From a virus: a stretch of DNA of 53,953 nucleotides. Below, one piece after another: positions 40,207 through 48,216 of the stretch. The stretch spans positions 1-53,953 of IMG/VR virus record IMGVR_UViG_3300019135_000051, one strand, 5' to 3'. The position numbers and the translations under genes were made by a program. Numbering within the stretch: the first letter of the stretch is position 1; each line of letters opens with the position of its first letter. The notes beneath the pieces were generated by a model that saw only the letters and a program-made list of their open reading frames with translations, was not told the DNA's origin and searched no databases.

Positions 40207-41458
40207 CGCTGGCCTCCTTCCTTGGCTTGATTACGATGTTTGGCTGAACGACATACCGGATGGTCTTTGTGTCGATGAGCGGAGTCTGCACGATCTGCCG
40301 TTTGTCAGCGGTCTGAAAGATAGCTCGCCCTTTGATCTCAGGTAGAGTTTCGGCCCCGGTATCATCAAGTACGACACGGGAAGCGGTCCCGTTCTGCACG
40401 CGGAAGCATAGCTTCGCATCACTGTTTTGCTTGCACTGGCGAGGTATGACATCGCCGGTGGGGTACTGTGTGGCCAGGATCTGACGGTAACCAAGACCGG
40501 CACCGAGACGGGCAATCGTGCTCATGTACGTCTGGCAGCGTTCCTTCAGAGCGCGTTCTTCCTTTGTCACCGCCTCATCAGGGTTGAGTTCGCCGACCTC
40601 ATCGACGATTACGAAATGCCGAAAGGGGTCCTTGGCCTCCTGTACGTTTTTCACACCGCGTCGCTTGAGCGCCTGTTGCTTTTCCCGCATCTCCACTACA
40701 ACGGCCTGCAATGCCTTCTCAGCTTCTTCAGGCTCCTCAGCGTAGTGGGAGACCTGCTTCGCATCCTGGAATTCATGGAACTCTACGCCGCCTTTGAGGT
40801 CGACAAGCGTAAAACGAACGTGATCTGGCTGCTGTGCGATCAACGTGGCGATCAACATATTGAGAAAGTTGCTTTTTCCGTATCGGGTCGCGCCGCCAAC
40901 GACCATATGCGGCGTTTGATCGAAGTCGTGGTAGATGATGGTGTTGCTCTCCCTGATCTGGCCAACGGGAACCTTCCAGTCCCCGACAAGCGGAGCGTCT
41001 TCATAGTTTAACAGGGGCGGTAACGGAGTGTGATAGACCCGCACCTTGAGCAGGCCATCATAAATTAACTCCACCTCCTTCTTTACCGCTTTCCTCGTGA
41101 GGAGCATTTTGACTTGTGGAATCAGTGGCTGCCCCCAGTCTATCTTCATGAAATCCGCCAATGTTACCTGAAAAGGCATCTTTCGGTTGTTCAGACCGTC
41201 CTGGATGTGGTTGAGCTTTGCAAGGTAATCCTCAAAACTCCGTCCGAGCGGGATCCGGTAGCTGTACTCCGTTCCCCAGGTGTGGGCCCGCTTTTTGATC
41301 AGTTGCGCCGTGTAAGTCTTATCCTTGTCGCGGACGTTCAGGCCAGTGAGCGTAAAGATTTTGTTTATTTTGTCGCTGTCGCTCGTCAATCCGGATTTTT
41401 TAATTTTTGCATAAAACGCAATCCCTCCCATGATGGCAGTAGTGAAGACCTCAATCAT
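40130..41458 (-). CDS. FtsK/SpoIIIE-type DNA translocase
   Basis: A 442-residue protein with one short N-terminal hydrophobic segment, Walker A GGATRYGKS (188-196), Walker B FVIVDE (282-287) and GLGYRQILATQYPTGDVIP, as in FtsK/SpoIIIE coupling proteins. It lacks the FtsK gamma domain. In conjugative elements such proteins drive DNA transfer; in a prophage the role is open. Start behind AGAAGGAGTG. Confidence 0.92.
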   Translation of the reverse strand: MIEVFTTAIMGGIAFYAKIKKSGLTSDSDKINKIFTLTGLNVRDKDKTYTAQLIKKRAHTWGTEYSYRIPLGRSFEDYLAKLNHIQDGLNNRKMPFQVTLADFMKIDWGQPLIPQVKMLLTRKAVKKEVELIYDGLLKVRVYHTPLPPLLNYEDAPLVGDWKVPVGQIRESNTIIYHDFDQTPHMVVGGATRYGKSNFLNMLIATLIAQQPDHVRFTLVDLKGGVEFHEFQDAKQVSHYAEEPEEAEKALQAVVVEMREKQQALKRRGVKNVQEAKDPFRHFVIVDEVGELNPDEAVTKEERALKERCQTYMSTIARLGAGLGYRQILATQYPTGDVIPRQCKQNSDAKLCFRVQNGTASRVVLDDTGAETLPEIKGRAIFQTADKRQIVQTPLIDTKTIRYVVQPNIVIKPRKEASDESRREQVRKTGADPAQLGQIRFFE

Positions 41459-41567
41459 TCGATCACTCCTTCTCGCGCCACCTCATTGTTGTTTCGGTAG
41501 AAACAGTTGCGAAGAAAGCGAACCGCACAGAGCTGCTATTTACTCTTGAAAAGTCTGTATTTGCTGG

Positions 41568-41605
41568 TTCGTTTCGTCGTTTCGCCGGCCGGCGACGCAA
41601 ACGAA
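41568..41605. repeat. Long GC-rich inverted repeat upstream of the FtsK operon
   Basis: TTCGTTT (41,568-41,574) and AAACGAA (41,599-41,605) flank a perfect 12-bp palindrome CGCCGGCCGGCG (41,583-41,594), with CGTCG/CGACG between them imperfectly placed. It lies in the divergent gap (41,459-41,728) between the FtsK module and an XRE gene. It could be an operator for the XRE protein or a nick/transfer-origin-like site for the module. Confidence 0.6.
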
Positions 41606-41728
41606 TAGCGGTGCGAACTGACTTTGGTATAACTTGATGCCAAACGGATTGTCCAGTATTCCTAAATGAATCAACGTTTGAAAAAAGAAACTTTTGACCA
41701 AGCTATTAGCAAAAGGAGCTGGTTATAA

Positions 41729-41953
41729 ATGTTTGGATTGGGCAAGCCCAGATCACGGTTTGGTAAGTGGTTGGACCGGAACGGGATCACACAAGAGGAG
41801 TTATCAAGAGAAAGTGGGGTGAATAAGTCAACAATCAGCCGAATATGCAGCGGTGATGCCTTTAAGCCCTCAATACGGAGTGCAGCCAAAATTATCAAGG
41901 CACTCCGGAACAGAGGCAAGGATGTGACCATGGATGATTTTTGGTCGATGTAG
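41729..41953 (+). CDS. XRE-family regulator
   Basis: A 74-residue helix-turn-helix protein (ITQEELSRESGVNKSTISRI) behind AAAAGGAGC. Divergent from the FtsK module, so its likely target is the intergenic region with the inverted repeat. Confidence 0.85.
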   Translation: MFGLGKPRSRFGKWLDRNGITQEELSRESGVNKSTISRICSGDAFKPSIRSAAKIIKALRNRGKDVTMDDFWSM

Positions 41954-41965
41954 GAGAGAGTTGTT

Positions 41966-42172
41966 TTGAAAAGAACAAAAAGACGCAAACGTCCGGCCAT
42001 TAGAATTGGAGCTCATTACATGTTGATCGATGGGAAGGAAGTAGAAATCGATCCTTTCAAGACAAATTTACCCGATCGTTGTAAACAGGCTTTGACCGAA
42101 ATAGTAACCGGCCATCCCTGCAGGTTTGTTGACAACGGCGTTGACAACCAAACTGACAACGCACATAAGTAA
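41966..42172 (+). CDS. Hypothetical protein (68 aa)
   Basis: TTG start behind GGAGAG, directly after the XRE gene. A basic beginning (KRTKRRKRPA) and a short C-terminal helix. Function unknown. Followed by a strong terminator. Confidence 0.55.
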   Translation: MKRTKRRKRPAIRIGAHYMLIDGKEVEIDPFKTNLPDRCKQALTEIVTGHPCRFVDNGVDNQTDNAHK

Positions 42173-42203
42173 AACAAATAAACCTTACGTAGCCAAAAGA
42201 AAG

Positions 42204-42229
42204 AAAAACCGCAGTAGAATGCGGTTTTT
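42204..42229 (+). terminator. Terminator at the prophage right end
   Basis: A 10-bp stem AAAAACCGCA (42,204-42,213) with TGCGGTTTTT (42,220-42,229), loop GTAGAA. The symmetric A/T tracts make it effective in both directions. Confidence 0.9.
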
Positions 42230-42266
42230 GCGGTCAGATTAACCACCGGAAACACGATTGATCAAA

Positions 42267-42311
42267 TTGACAGGGTGGGGGTCGCTGGTTCGAACCCAGT
42301 CCGGATCACCA
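42267..42311 (+). other. attR: 3' part of tRNA-Val(GAC)
   Basis: The segment reads as the 3' part of a tRNA: anticodon loop TTGACAG (anticodon GAC), stem strand GGTGG, variable loop GGGTC, T-arm GCTGG-TTCGAAC-CCAGT, acceptor strand CCGGATC, discriminator A and encoded CCA. The 5' bases (ATCAA before the loop) cannot pair with GGTGG, so the tRNA is incomplete. This is the usual result of phage integration into a tRNA 3' end. The integrase lies at the opposite end of the prophage. Confidence 0.9.
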
Positions 42312-42326
42312 TACATAAGACGTTGG

Positions 42327-42350
42327 AACCCTTGCGGAAGCAGGGGTTTT
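42327..42350 (+). terminator. Terminator of the tRNA-Val transcript
   Basis: A 9-bp stem AACCCTTGC (42,327-42,335) with GCAGGGGTT (42,340-42,348), loop GGAA, followed by TTTTTC. It belongs to the host tRNA unit now cut off by the prophage. Confidence 0.85.
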
Positions 42351-42428
42351 TCATTTTTCTGTTTCTGTATAAGTAAGAGCGTACGGTCACCTCAATGCCT
42401 TTTGACGACCACTTGGTGACCAAAGGCT

Positions 42429-42618
42429 CTAGTTACCTGTTTTCTTGAATAATAACTCGTTAATTGCATTTGATGATTCTGCTTGCATGGTGGGCTGAAC
42501 ATGGCTGTATGTGTCCAGTGTTTCTGGTATTCCTGTGTACTAGACGCTCTGGAACTACTTTGACATGAATACCCTGTTTTAGAAGAAGAGTGGCGTACCG
42601 ATCCCGGACGCTAGTCAT
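42429..42618 (-). pseudogene. C-terminal remnant of a second tyrosine integrase
   Basis: Minus-strand translation gives YATLLLKQGIHVKVVPERL, then after a 2-base loss HTGIPETLDTYSHVQP and a final segment to the stop at 42,429. This is the HxxR-to-Tyr end of a tyrosine recombinase (Tyr in DTYSHV). It points toward the tRNA and lies about 120 bp beyond attR, the position of an integrase of another element inserted at the same tRNA. It differs from the phage integrase. Confidence 0.82.
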
Positions 42619-42659
42619 GTGTGAGGACCAATACGCGAATCTGAGTGCGGCGCAGGGGT

Positions 42660-42758
42660 ATGCTTATCCAGAAGTCGCAAGGCGTTCAGATTCCTGTTCA
42701 AGACGTAGAAATGCGTGCGTTGGACGTGTATGAGCGTCTTGTGGAGGTGGGCGCATGA
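42660..42758 (+). pseudogene. IS21-family IstA, C-terminal remnant
   Basis: MLIQKSQGVQIPVQDVEMRA and LDVYERLVEVGA to a stop that overlaps the IstB start (ATGA), exactly the usual istA/istB junction. The upstream part of istA is missing. Confidence 0.75.
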
Positions 42759-43560
42759 TCGAGTTCGAACAAGCCCGCCACCGTTTGGAGGAACTCGGAT
42801 TGGGCCAAGCGGCCCAATCACTCGATGCAAAGTTGGAAGCCGCCAGCCGCAACCAAAGCACGTATCTCTCTTTCCTCAACGAATTGCTAGATGCTGAGAT
42901 TCAAGAGCGCCAGCGCCGAAACGTGGGGGTTCGCATGAAGCTGTTCCACCTGCCTTATCGGCGCGCGCTGAGCGAGTTCGATTTCTCCTTTCAACCGGGG
43001 ATTGATGAGCGACTGATTCGTGAACTGGCGGCGCTGTCCTTCGTTGGGAGGCAAGAAAATGTACTGTTTCTTGGTCCTCCTCGCGTGGGGAAAACGCATT
43101 TAGCAATTGCCATTGCCATGGAGGCCATTGGACAAAGATTGCCTGTGTATTTCGTTTCACTCGCACAGCTCGTGGGCTGCAAACAGCTTACGAAGAGAAG
43201 CGCCTGGACAAGCGAATGAGGGTATATCTTCGTCCGCGCATCCTCATCGTAGACGAGGTGGGATACCTCCCTCTCCATCCGCTTGCTGCAAACCTGATTT
43301 TTCAGTTGGTTTGTGCACGCTACGAGAAAGGAAGCATGATTCTAACTAGCAACAAAAGCTTCGGCGAGTGGGGTGAACTCATGGGCGATCACGTTCTTGC
43401 AACAGCTGTTCTTGATCGCTTATTGCATCACTCCCACGTCGTGAACATCCGAGGGAACAGCTACCGACTCAAAGAAAAACTAAAAACCGGAATCTATTCG
43501 ACGCTAGGCGCACAGGTGGGTCAAAATTATCCCGGCGTTGAGAGTTTTGATAGCCATTAA
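42755..43560 (+). pseudogene. IS21-family IstB ATPase, frameshifted
   Basis: IstB is the ATP-binding helper of IS21 transposition. The first part (to 43,219) carries Walker A LGPPRVGKTH, and the second (from about 43,180 in the next frame) Walker B ILIVDEVGYLPL and TSNKSFGEWGE. Around 43,172-43,180 the register is lost (LVG then a shifted LQTAYEEKR), so the gene is broken by a small deletion. Confidence 0.88.
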
Positions 43561-43632
43561 ATAAAGGACATGTAATTACACCAAACTGTATCCGAAGATG
43601 CTTAAGATTGACATAAGAGGAGAAATTATTAT

Positions 43633-44166
43633 ATATTAGAGATTTATGATTTCTATAATGACCAGAAAGGTTACGCAACTCCAACTCAGCTTACCTTAGC
43701 AATTAATTTAGGAACTACCCCTAGTACTATAAGTAGGCACCTAAAGACATTAGAAGAAAAGGAGTTTATTGAGAGTAAAGGGAGAAAAGATAAACAGAAA
43801 AGATACTACCCTGTTTTCAAACTTGCAGAAAATCCCTATATAATCTTAACTGAGTGGTTTCACTTTGGAGTTAGGGTGTTGAACACCTGCAAGACTTGGT
43901 GGGCGGGGAATGGCCAAACAGATTACTCAAATTTAAATATAAAAAGTGACCTGGAATTTACTGTAGATGACCCGTACAAACAATATATCGTTAATTTAAG
44001 GAGATTTTCTCCCCAGCAGAGATGGGATTTCGTTATTAAAAATTTCCTTGATCATCTACTCCAAATTGCAAATGAGTACACACAAAAAGATATACAATAT
44101 GACTGGTTAGAAGAACTCATAAAATTTAATCAAAAAAATTTGAAGAACTGTTTGCCAATCGAATAA
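43633..44166 (+). CDS. Winged-helix transcriptional regulator, start uncertain
   Basis: The open frame runs from 43,612 to 44,166 without ATG, GTG or TTG before 43,876. A good AAGAGGAG site stands 10 bp before an ATA codon at 43,633 (ATA TTA GAG), which may be a mutated ATG. The N-terminal half is a clear winged helix (TPTQLTLAINLGTTPSTISRH, LKTLEEKEFIES, KRYYPVFKL); the rest is helical. AT-rich like the defence operon that follows, it may have regulated it. Could be a decayed gene. Confidence 0.6.
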   Translation: MLEIYDFYNDQKGYATPTQLTLAINLGTTPSTISRHLKTLEEKEFIESKGRKDKQKRYYPVFKLAENPYIILTEWFHFGVRVLNTCKTWWAGNGQTDYSNLNIKSDLEFTVDDPYKQYIVNLRRFSPQQRWDFVIKNFLDHLLQIANEYTQKDIQYDWLEELIKFNQKNLKNCLPIE

Positions 44167-44718
44167 CTAAATAAGAGTTGAGAAATTATGAAGATGAGGC
44201 GTAAGGCTTGTACACCTCGGAATGACAATATCCGTTAAAAGAGTTGTTCTTAAATCTTTTTTGGGGTGAAAAACTTGGACGAAGTCCGTAGTTTATCAAG
44301 CTATTACCTTTCTTTAGGTACTATTAATGATATTTTTATGTGTGCTTTTCTAAACTGTCACATTGCATTTTTAGCTTTACTTTAAGTCATTTTTGAAAGT
44401 CTAAAAACATAAACGCACTGTCAACTTACGTTTTTGCAACACATTTACCATGAGTCCCCTATGATATGGGAAGTAGCTTCTCATAACTGATGACAAGGAA
44501 TTTACCTAATACAACTAATAAGACTGTATAAAGTGTTAGGATCACAAAGCAACATTGGTAGTTATACGGGTTTTTTCTGTATGTACTTACCTGTTGCTGT
44601 TGTGGCCACCAAAAATGAATGTCTTAAATGGCAATAGTCGGTAGAAAGTGTTAAACAATGTTGATAAAATAGGAAATTAGTAATGGGTTGTTGTGGAATA
44701 TTTTTGAGGAGGCTCGGC
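44167..44718 (+). promoter_or_regulatory. Non-coding leader and promoter of the NurA-HerA operon
   Basis: About 550 bp of AT-rich sequence with no supported gene. An extended -10 TGA-TAAAAT at 44,662-44,670 with a weak -35 lies 49 bp before the NurA start and is the best promoter candidate. The rest shows only short imperfect hairpins. Confidence 0.45.
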
Positions 44719-46518
44719 ATGGCAAACAAGGTATTAATAGTAAAGAAATTAATGAGTTCTGATCTTGGGTGGTTTGCTGTATGTCGTACCCCGGATATTA
44801 CTAGAGCAAAGCAATGTGGATTGAATATAGATACCAAATTCATAACGAATTTATTTAATAACATAGAGGATCAGAATTCTATCCCAGTGGAAGTTTGTTA
44901 TTGGCAAAATGGAGACTCTGTACCTTTTAAAAAAAATTTTGAGATTCGGCATCAAGGCAAAAATTGGCGACTTACAGGGAAAATTGAAGGGGATTTTTAC
45001 TCGGGACTAAAACCAGGAGACTATATACTCCTTTTCTTTAATATTGACAGTGGTAAAACTAGTATCTATTGGGAGCTTGCTTGCCAAGATCCAAATATGG
45101 GTAGAACAGCACTTTATAAGTATATTGATAATGAAATAGGAGAAAACTCTATCGTCCATGATTCAACTATTAAAGAAAAAATTTTAAGCTTTCTAAAAGA
45201 TATAAACACAGAACTGCATGACTTTGTTAAGAATTCAGAGGTGGTGCACCAACAAGTTAAGAGAGCATTTTCATCTCGCCACGTTCTTGCAGATATTATG
45301 GCAACCGTAGTTACACTTTCTAGTAAAACACAAGTTGAATATTTAGACATCCTGGAACGTATTGTCGAACGGTTCAGATATCTTCTACGGGATCAGATTT
45401 TCTCAATAGACTTAAACCATAAACAAATGTGGGATTCTGTAAAGGGTATGAAACTTGGATTTATAGATGGTGGAGTTGCCTCAATTAGTTCACTTGGTTC
45501 TGAACCTATTGCTATAAGAGTGGGTGAATATACAGTTAAGCCTGGAATAATTGGTGATGACAGAGAGACTTTTAAGTTCAAAGCTCAACTTGTAGACGAG
45601 CTATATGACTACGAAAGTAGTATCTTCGATGAGTATTCTGATAACTTTCCTAAATTACTTGATATGGCGAGGATTTTTACAGAAGCTGGAGCAGTATACA
45701 AATCAATAAAAGAAGAGGACAAATGTGATTTCCTATTTTTACATGGCCCTTTGGTTAACCCGGCTGCACCTTATGCTGATTTACCCAAGTTTACTAACAA
45801 GGCTTTAGAAATGTTTGGGCTAAATCGAAACGACATAATACAAGGTGTGGTACCTCCCCCCGGTTATGAGTCTCACTTTATAGCTGTATATCAATATTTA
45901 CTACATTCAATCTTTAAAAGTGATACACCTATATGCGGCATTGTAGAACGTAGTGCAGGTTCTCGAATTGTATCAATGACTTTGCTAAATCAACTAGCAA
46001 AACGAGGATTTGCAATGGAAGCAGATCAGATTGCTAGTTCAATGAAGGAAAATCGAATCTCTGATGCGATACTTTTCTCTTGTTTATTGAAAGAAGGGGA
46101 GTATATTCGACCTATAAATATTGATAAGAATGAATTAGGAAAATCACCAGACAGATGGAAATCCGTAATTGATAACTATCCTGAGCCTCTAACAACTTAC
46201 TTGAAAGCAACGGATACCTCGTATCCTTTTAGAGTCGAACTGAACAAATCTTTTAATGAACACAGTCAATTCATAATAAGCTTGGTTTATCATATGGCTA
46301 GATTGCTCCCTCAATATGCTTTCCCTGTTGGCCTAGACATCGTTGATAAGTTTGCAAAAGTACCAGCTTGGATGACCAAGCAGATATCGAAGGAGCAGAG
46401 TGCTCAAATACTTAGTAAAGCTTTAACATCAGGAAGAAGAGATGTTGTCGATCTTGTTAGATTATACTTGTCTGGAAACTCTCGGGATTGGCTATTTAGG
46501 CCGAAATATGACCGTTAA
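44719..46518 (+). CDS. NurA-domain nuclease with N-terminal DNA-binding-like domain
   Basis: A 599-residue protein; start ATG 44,719 behind GAGGAGG (an earlier in-frame ATG at 44,683 has no ribosome site). Residues 1-130 form an extra domain (VKKLMSSDLGW, KNWRLTGKI, GDYILLFF) with a resemblance to the B3-like effector-binding domain of EcoRII. Residues about 240-570 form the NurA nuclease: LGFIDGG with D250, FLFLHGPL around H342, and a C-terminal His/Tyr-rich part. NurA partners with HerA in DNA end processing. The extra domain suggests sequence recognition. In the third motif the usual Asp of DG(P/S)L is His. Confidence 0.85.
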   Translation: MANKVLIVKKLMSSDLGWFAVCRTPDITRAKQCGLNIDTKFITNLFNNIEDQNSIPVEVCYWQNGDSVPFKKNFEIRHQGKNWRLTGKIEGDFYSGLKPGDYILLFFNIDSGKTSIYWELACQDPNMGRTALYKYIDNEIGENSIVHDSTIKEKILSFLKDINTELHDFVKNSEVVHQQVKRAFSSRHVLADIMATVVTLSSKTQVEYLDILERIVERFRYLLRDQIFSIDLNHKQMWDSVKGMKLGFIDGGVASISSLGSEPIAIRVGEYTVKPGIIGDDRETFKFKAQLVDELYDYESSIFDEYSDNFPKLLDMARIFTEAGAVYKSIKEEDKCDFLFLHGPLVNPAAPYADLPKFTNKALEMFGLNRNDIIQGVVPPPGYESHFIAVYQYLLHSIFKSDTPICGIVERSAGSRIVSMTLLNQLAKRGFAMEADQIASSMKENRISDAILFSCLLKEGEYIRPINIDKNELGKSPDRWKSVIDNYPEPLTTYLKATDTSYPFRVELNKSFNEHSQFIISLVYHMARLLPQYAFPVGLDIVDKFAKVPAWMTKQISKEQSAQILSKALTSGRRDVVDLVRLYLSGNSRDWLFRPKYDR

Positions 46519-46530
46519 AGGGGAAAAGTC

Positions 46531-48216
46531 ATGACTAATATTTGGAAACATATAGGAACTGTTGTTGGAAATACAGATACACAAGAATATACCTTCATTC
46601 TCAAGAAATTCAAATCCAGAGTAGGAGATATAGTATGTGTTAAAATGTTAATTCCTACAGAAGACTATATCTCAACGAAACAAGTATTAGTATGGGGAAG
46701 AGTTGTTTCTATAGAACGATATAATCCGTTCTTTCCTTTTGAAGCAGCACAAGAATTAGGTGAGAATGGCATTAACATAATTGATACAGTTCTTTCCAAT
46801 AGCCGAGACCAACTTCAAGCAAGGGTACTAGTTCTAGGTTATACGAATGAAGGAGATAGCAAATACAATCTTTTCCCAGTTACCTATCCAATCGAGCCAG
46901 CAGCTGAAGTTGTGTTTCCCCCATCTGATGTAATTACGCTTTTATTGCAAGGAGAACAAAAAGACACAAGTATTCATGTTGGGAGTCTTATATCACGCAG
47001 TGACGTTGGGGTATCGTTAAGAGCTAACCCCATCGTTGCTCGTCACATGGCAATCTTGGCTATGACAGGTGGTGGTAAATCAGTAGCCTCCAGACGAATT
47101 ATAAGGGAACTGGCAAACCAAGGTTATCCCCTTCTTATACTCGATCCTCATGGTGACTACTTGTCTCTTGCAGAACACCAAGAAAAGTTTGAAGGAAACA
47201 AGATAAAGCTCTTTTATCCACATATAAAAATAAACAGCAGAAACGAATACATGATAAAAATGCTCATTGCAAAGATGACAAAGGGCTTGACCGAACCACA
47301 ACAAGAAGTACTTGACTTAGCCCTTGAAAATGAAATACCAAGAAATGAGGTTAGTATTAGAGACTACATTGGTACCTTAATATCTAGAATCGATCAAATG
47401 CAAGTAGCTTCTACACTTAATCGTTCTAAAGGTGCACTAAAGCGTGCATTGAGGTTTGTGGATGAAAAACTTAACGCTATGGAGGCATCAAACCAACAAT
47501 TACGAACTAGGTTAGATAATTTTGATTTTAAGGAACTCCCTGATCCTATAGACAACCCAAACGGAATTATTGCCCCTAATCAAATATCTATCTTATATTT
47601 AGGTGGTTATGACCATATAACTCAAAGTACTATCGTTTCTATATTATTGGATGCAATGTTTAACCATAGAGCTACTATGACTAACCGAATACCTCCTTTC
47701 TTTACAGTAGTTGAAGAAGCTCACAATTTCATTCCTTCCCATTCAGAAGGTCAAAGTGATACTCCTTCTCTGGAATCAATTAGAAGAATCATTACTGAGG
47801 GAAGAAAATTTGGAACTGGGCTATTATTAATAAGTCAACGACCAAGTCGATTAGACCAAACTATTTTATCTCAATGTAACTCGTTTCTAATTTTACGACT
47901 TGTAAATCCAAAAGATCAGAACTTTGTGCGTCAGGTAATGGAAAATCTTTCTGAATCTGATGCAAGAATGCTTCCAGCGTTTGGTCCCGGTCAGGGGTTA
48001 ATTAGCGGACAGGCGGTTCGGTTTCCACTTTTAGTTAAGATAAAAATGGACGAAGACCTTATTCCGAGTACTATTGGGGATGAGAATTTTATTGAACAAG
48101 CAAAAGCGTGGGGGCAATCTCAAGAAGCTGAAGAAGTGGCCATTTCAAATGCAACAACAGAGTTTTTAAAGCGAGCTTCTAGACGTAAAAAACGGGTGAA
48201 TAGCAATGGAAAATGA
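46531..48216 (+). CDS. herA: HerA-type ATPase/translocase
   Basis: A 561-residue hexameric-type motor. The N-terminal HAS-barrel-like domain (about 1-140) is followed by Walker A MTGGGKS (178-184), Walker B with E395/E396 (TVVEEAHNF) and the Arg-finger/C-terminal part (GRKFGTGLLLISQRPSRLD, LPAFGPGQGLISG). It starts 12 bp after the NurA stop and overlaps the AIPR gene by 11 bp. It would translocate DNA for NurA. Confidence 0.95.
   Translation: MTNIWKHIGTVVGNTDTQEYTFILKKFKSRVGDIVCVKMLIPTEDYISTKQVLVWGRVVSIERYNPFFPFEAAQELGENGINIIDTVLSNSRDQLQARVLVLGYTNEGDSKYNLFPVTYPIEPAAEVVFPPSDVITLLLQGEQKDTSIHVGSLISRSDVGVSLRANPIVARHMAILAMTGGGKSVASRRIIRELANQGYPLLILDPHGDYLSLAEHQEKFEGNKIKLFYPHIKINSRNEYMIKMLIAKMTKGLTEPQQEVLDLALENEIPRNEVSIRDYIGTLISRIDQMQVASTLNRSKGALKRALRFVDEKLNAMEASNQQLRTRLDNFDFKELPDPIDNPNGIIAPNQISILYLGGYDHITQSTIVSILLDAMFNHRATMTNRIPPFFTVVEEAHNFIPSHSEGQSDTPSLESIRRIITEGRKFGTGLLLISQRPSRLDQTILSQCNSFLILRLVNPKDQNFVRQVMENLSESDARMLPAFGPGQGLISGQAVRFPLLVKIKMDEDLIPSTIGDENFIEQAKAWGQSQEAEEVAISNATTEFLKRASRRKKRVNSNGK

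Noticed and set aside
42267-42311. Functional tRNA gene
   Set aside because: Only the 3' part is present; the 5' half does not pair, so it is an attachment-site remnant.
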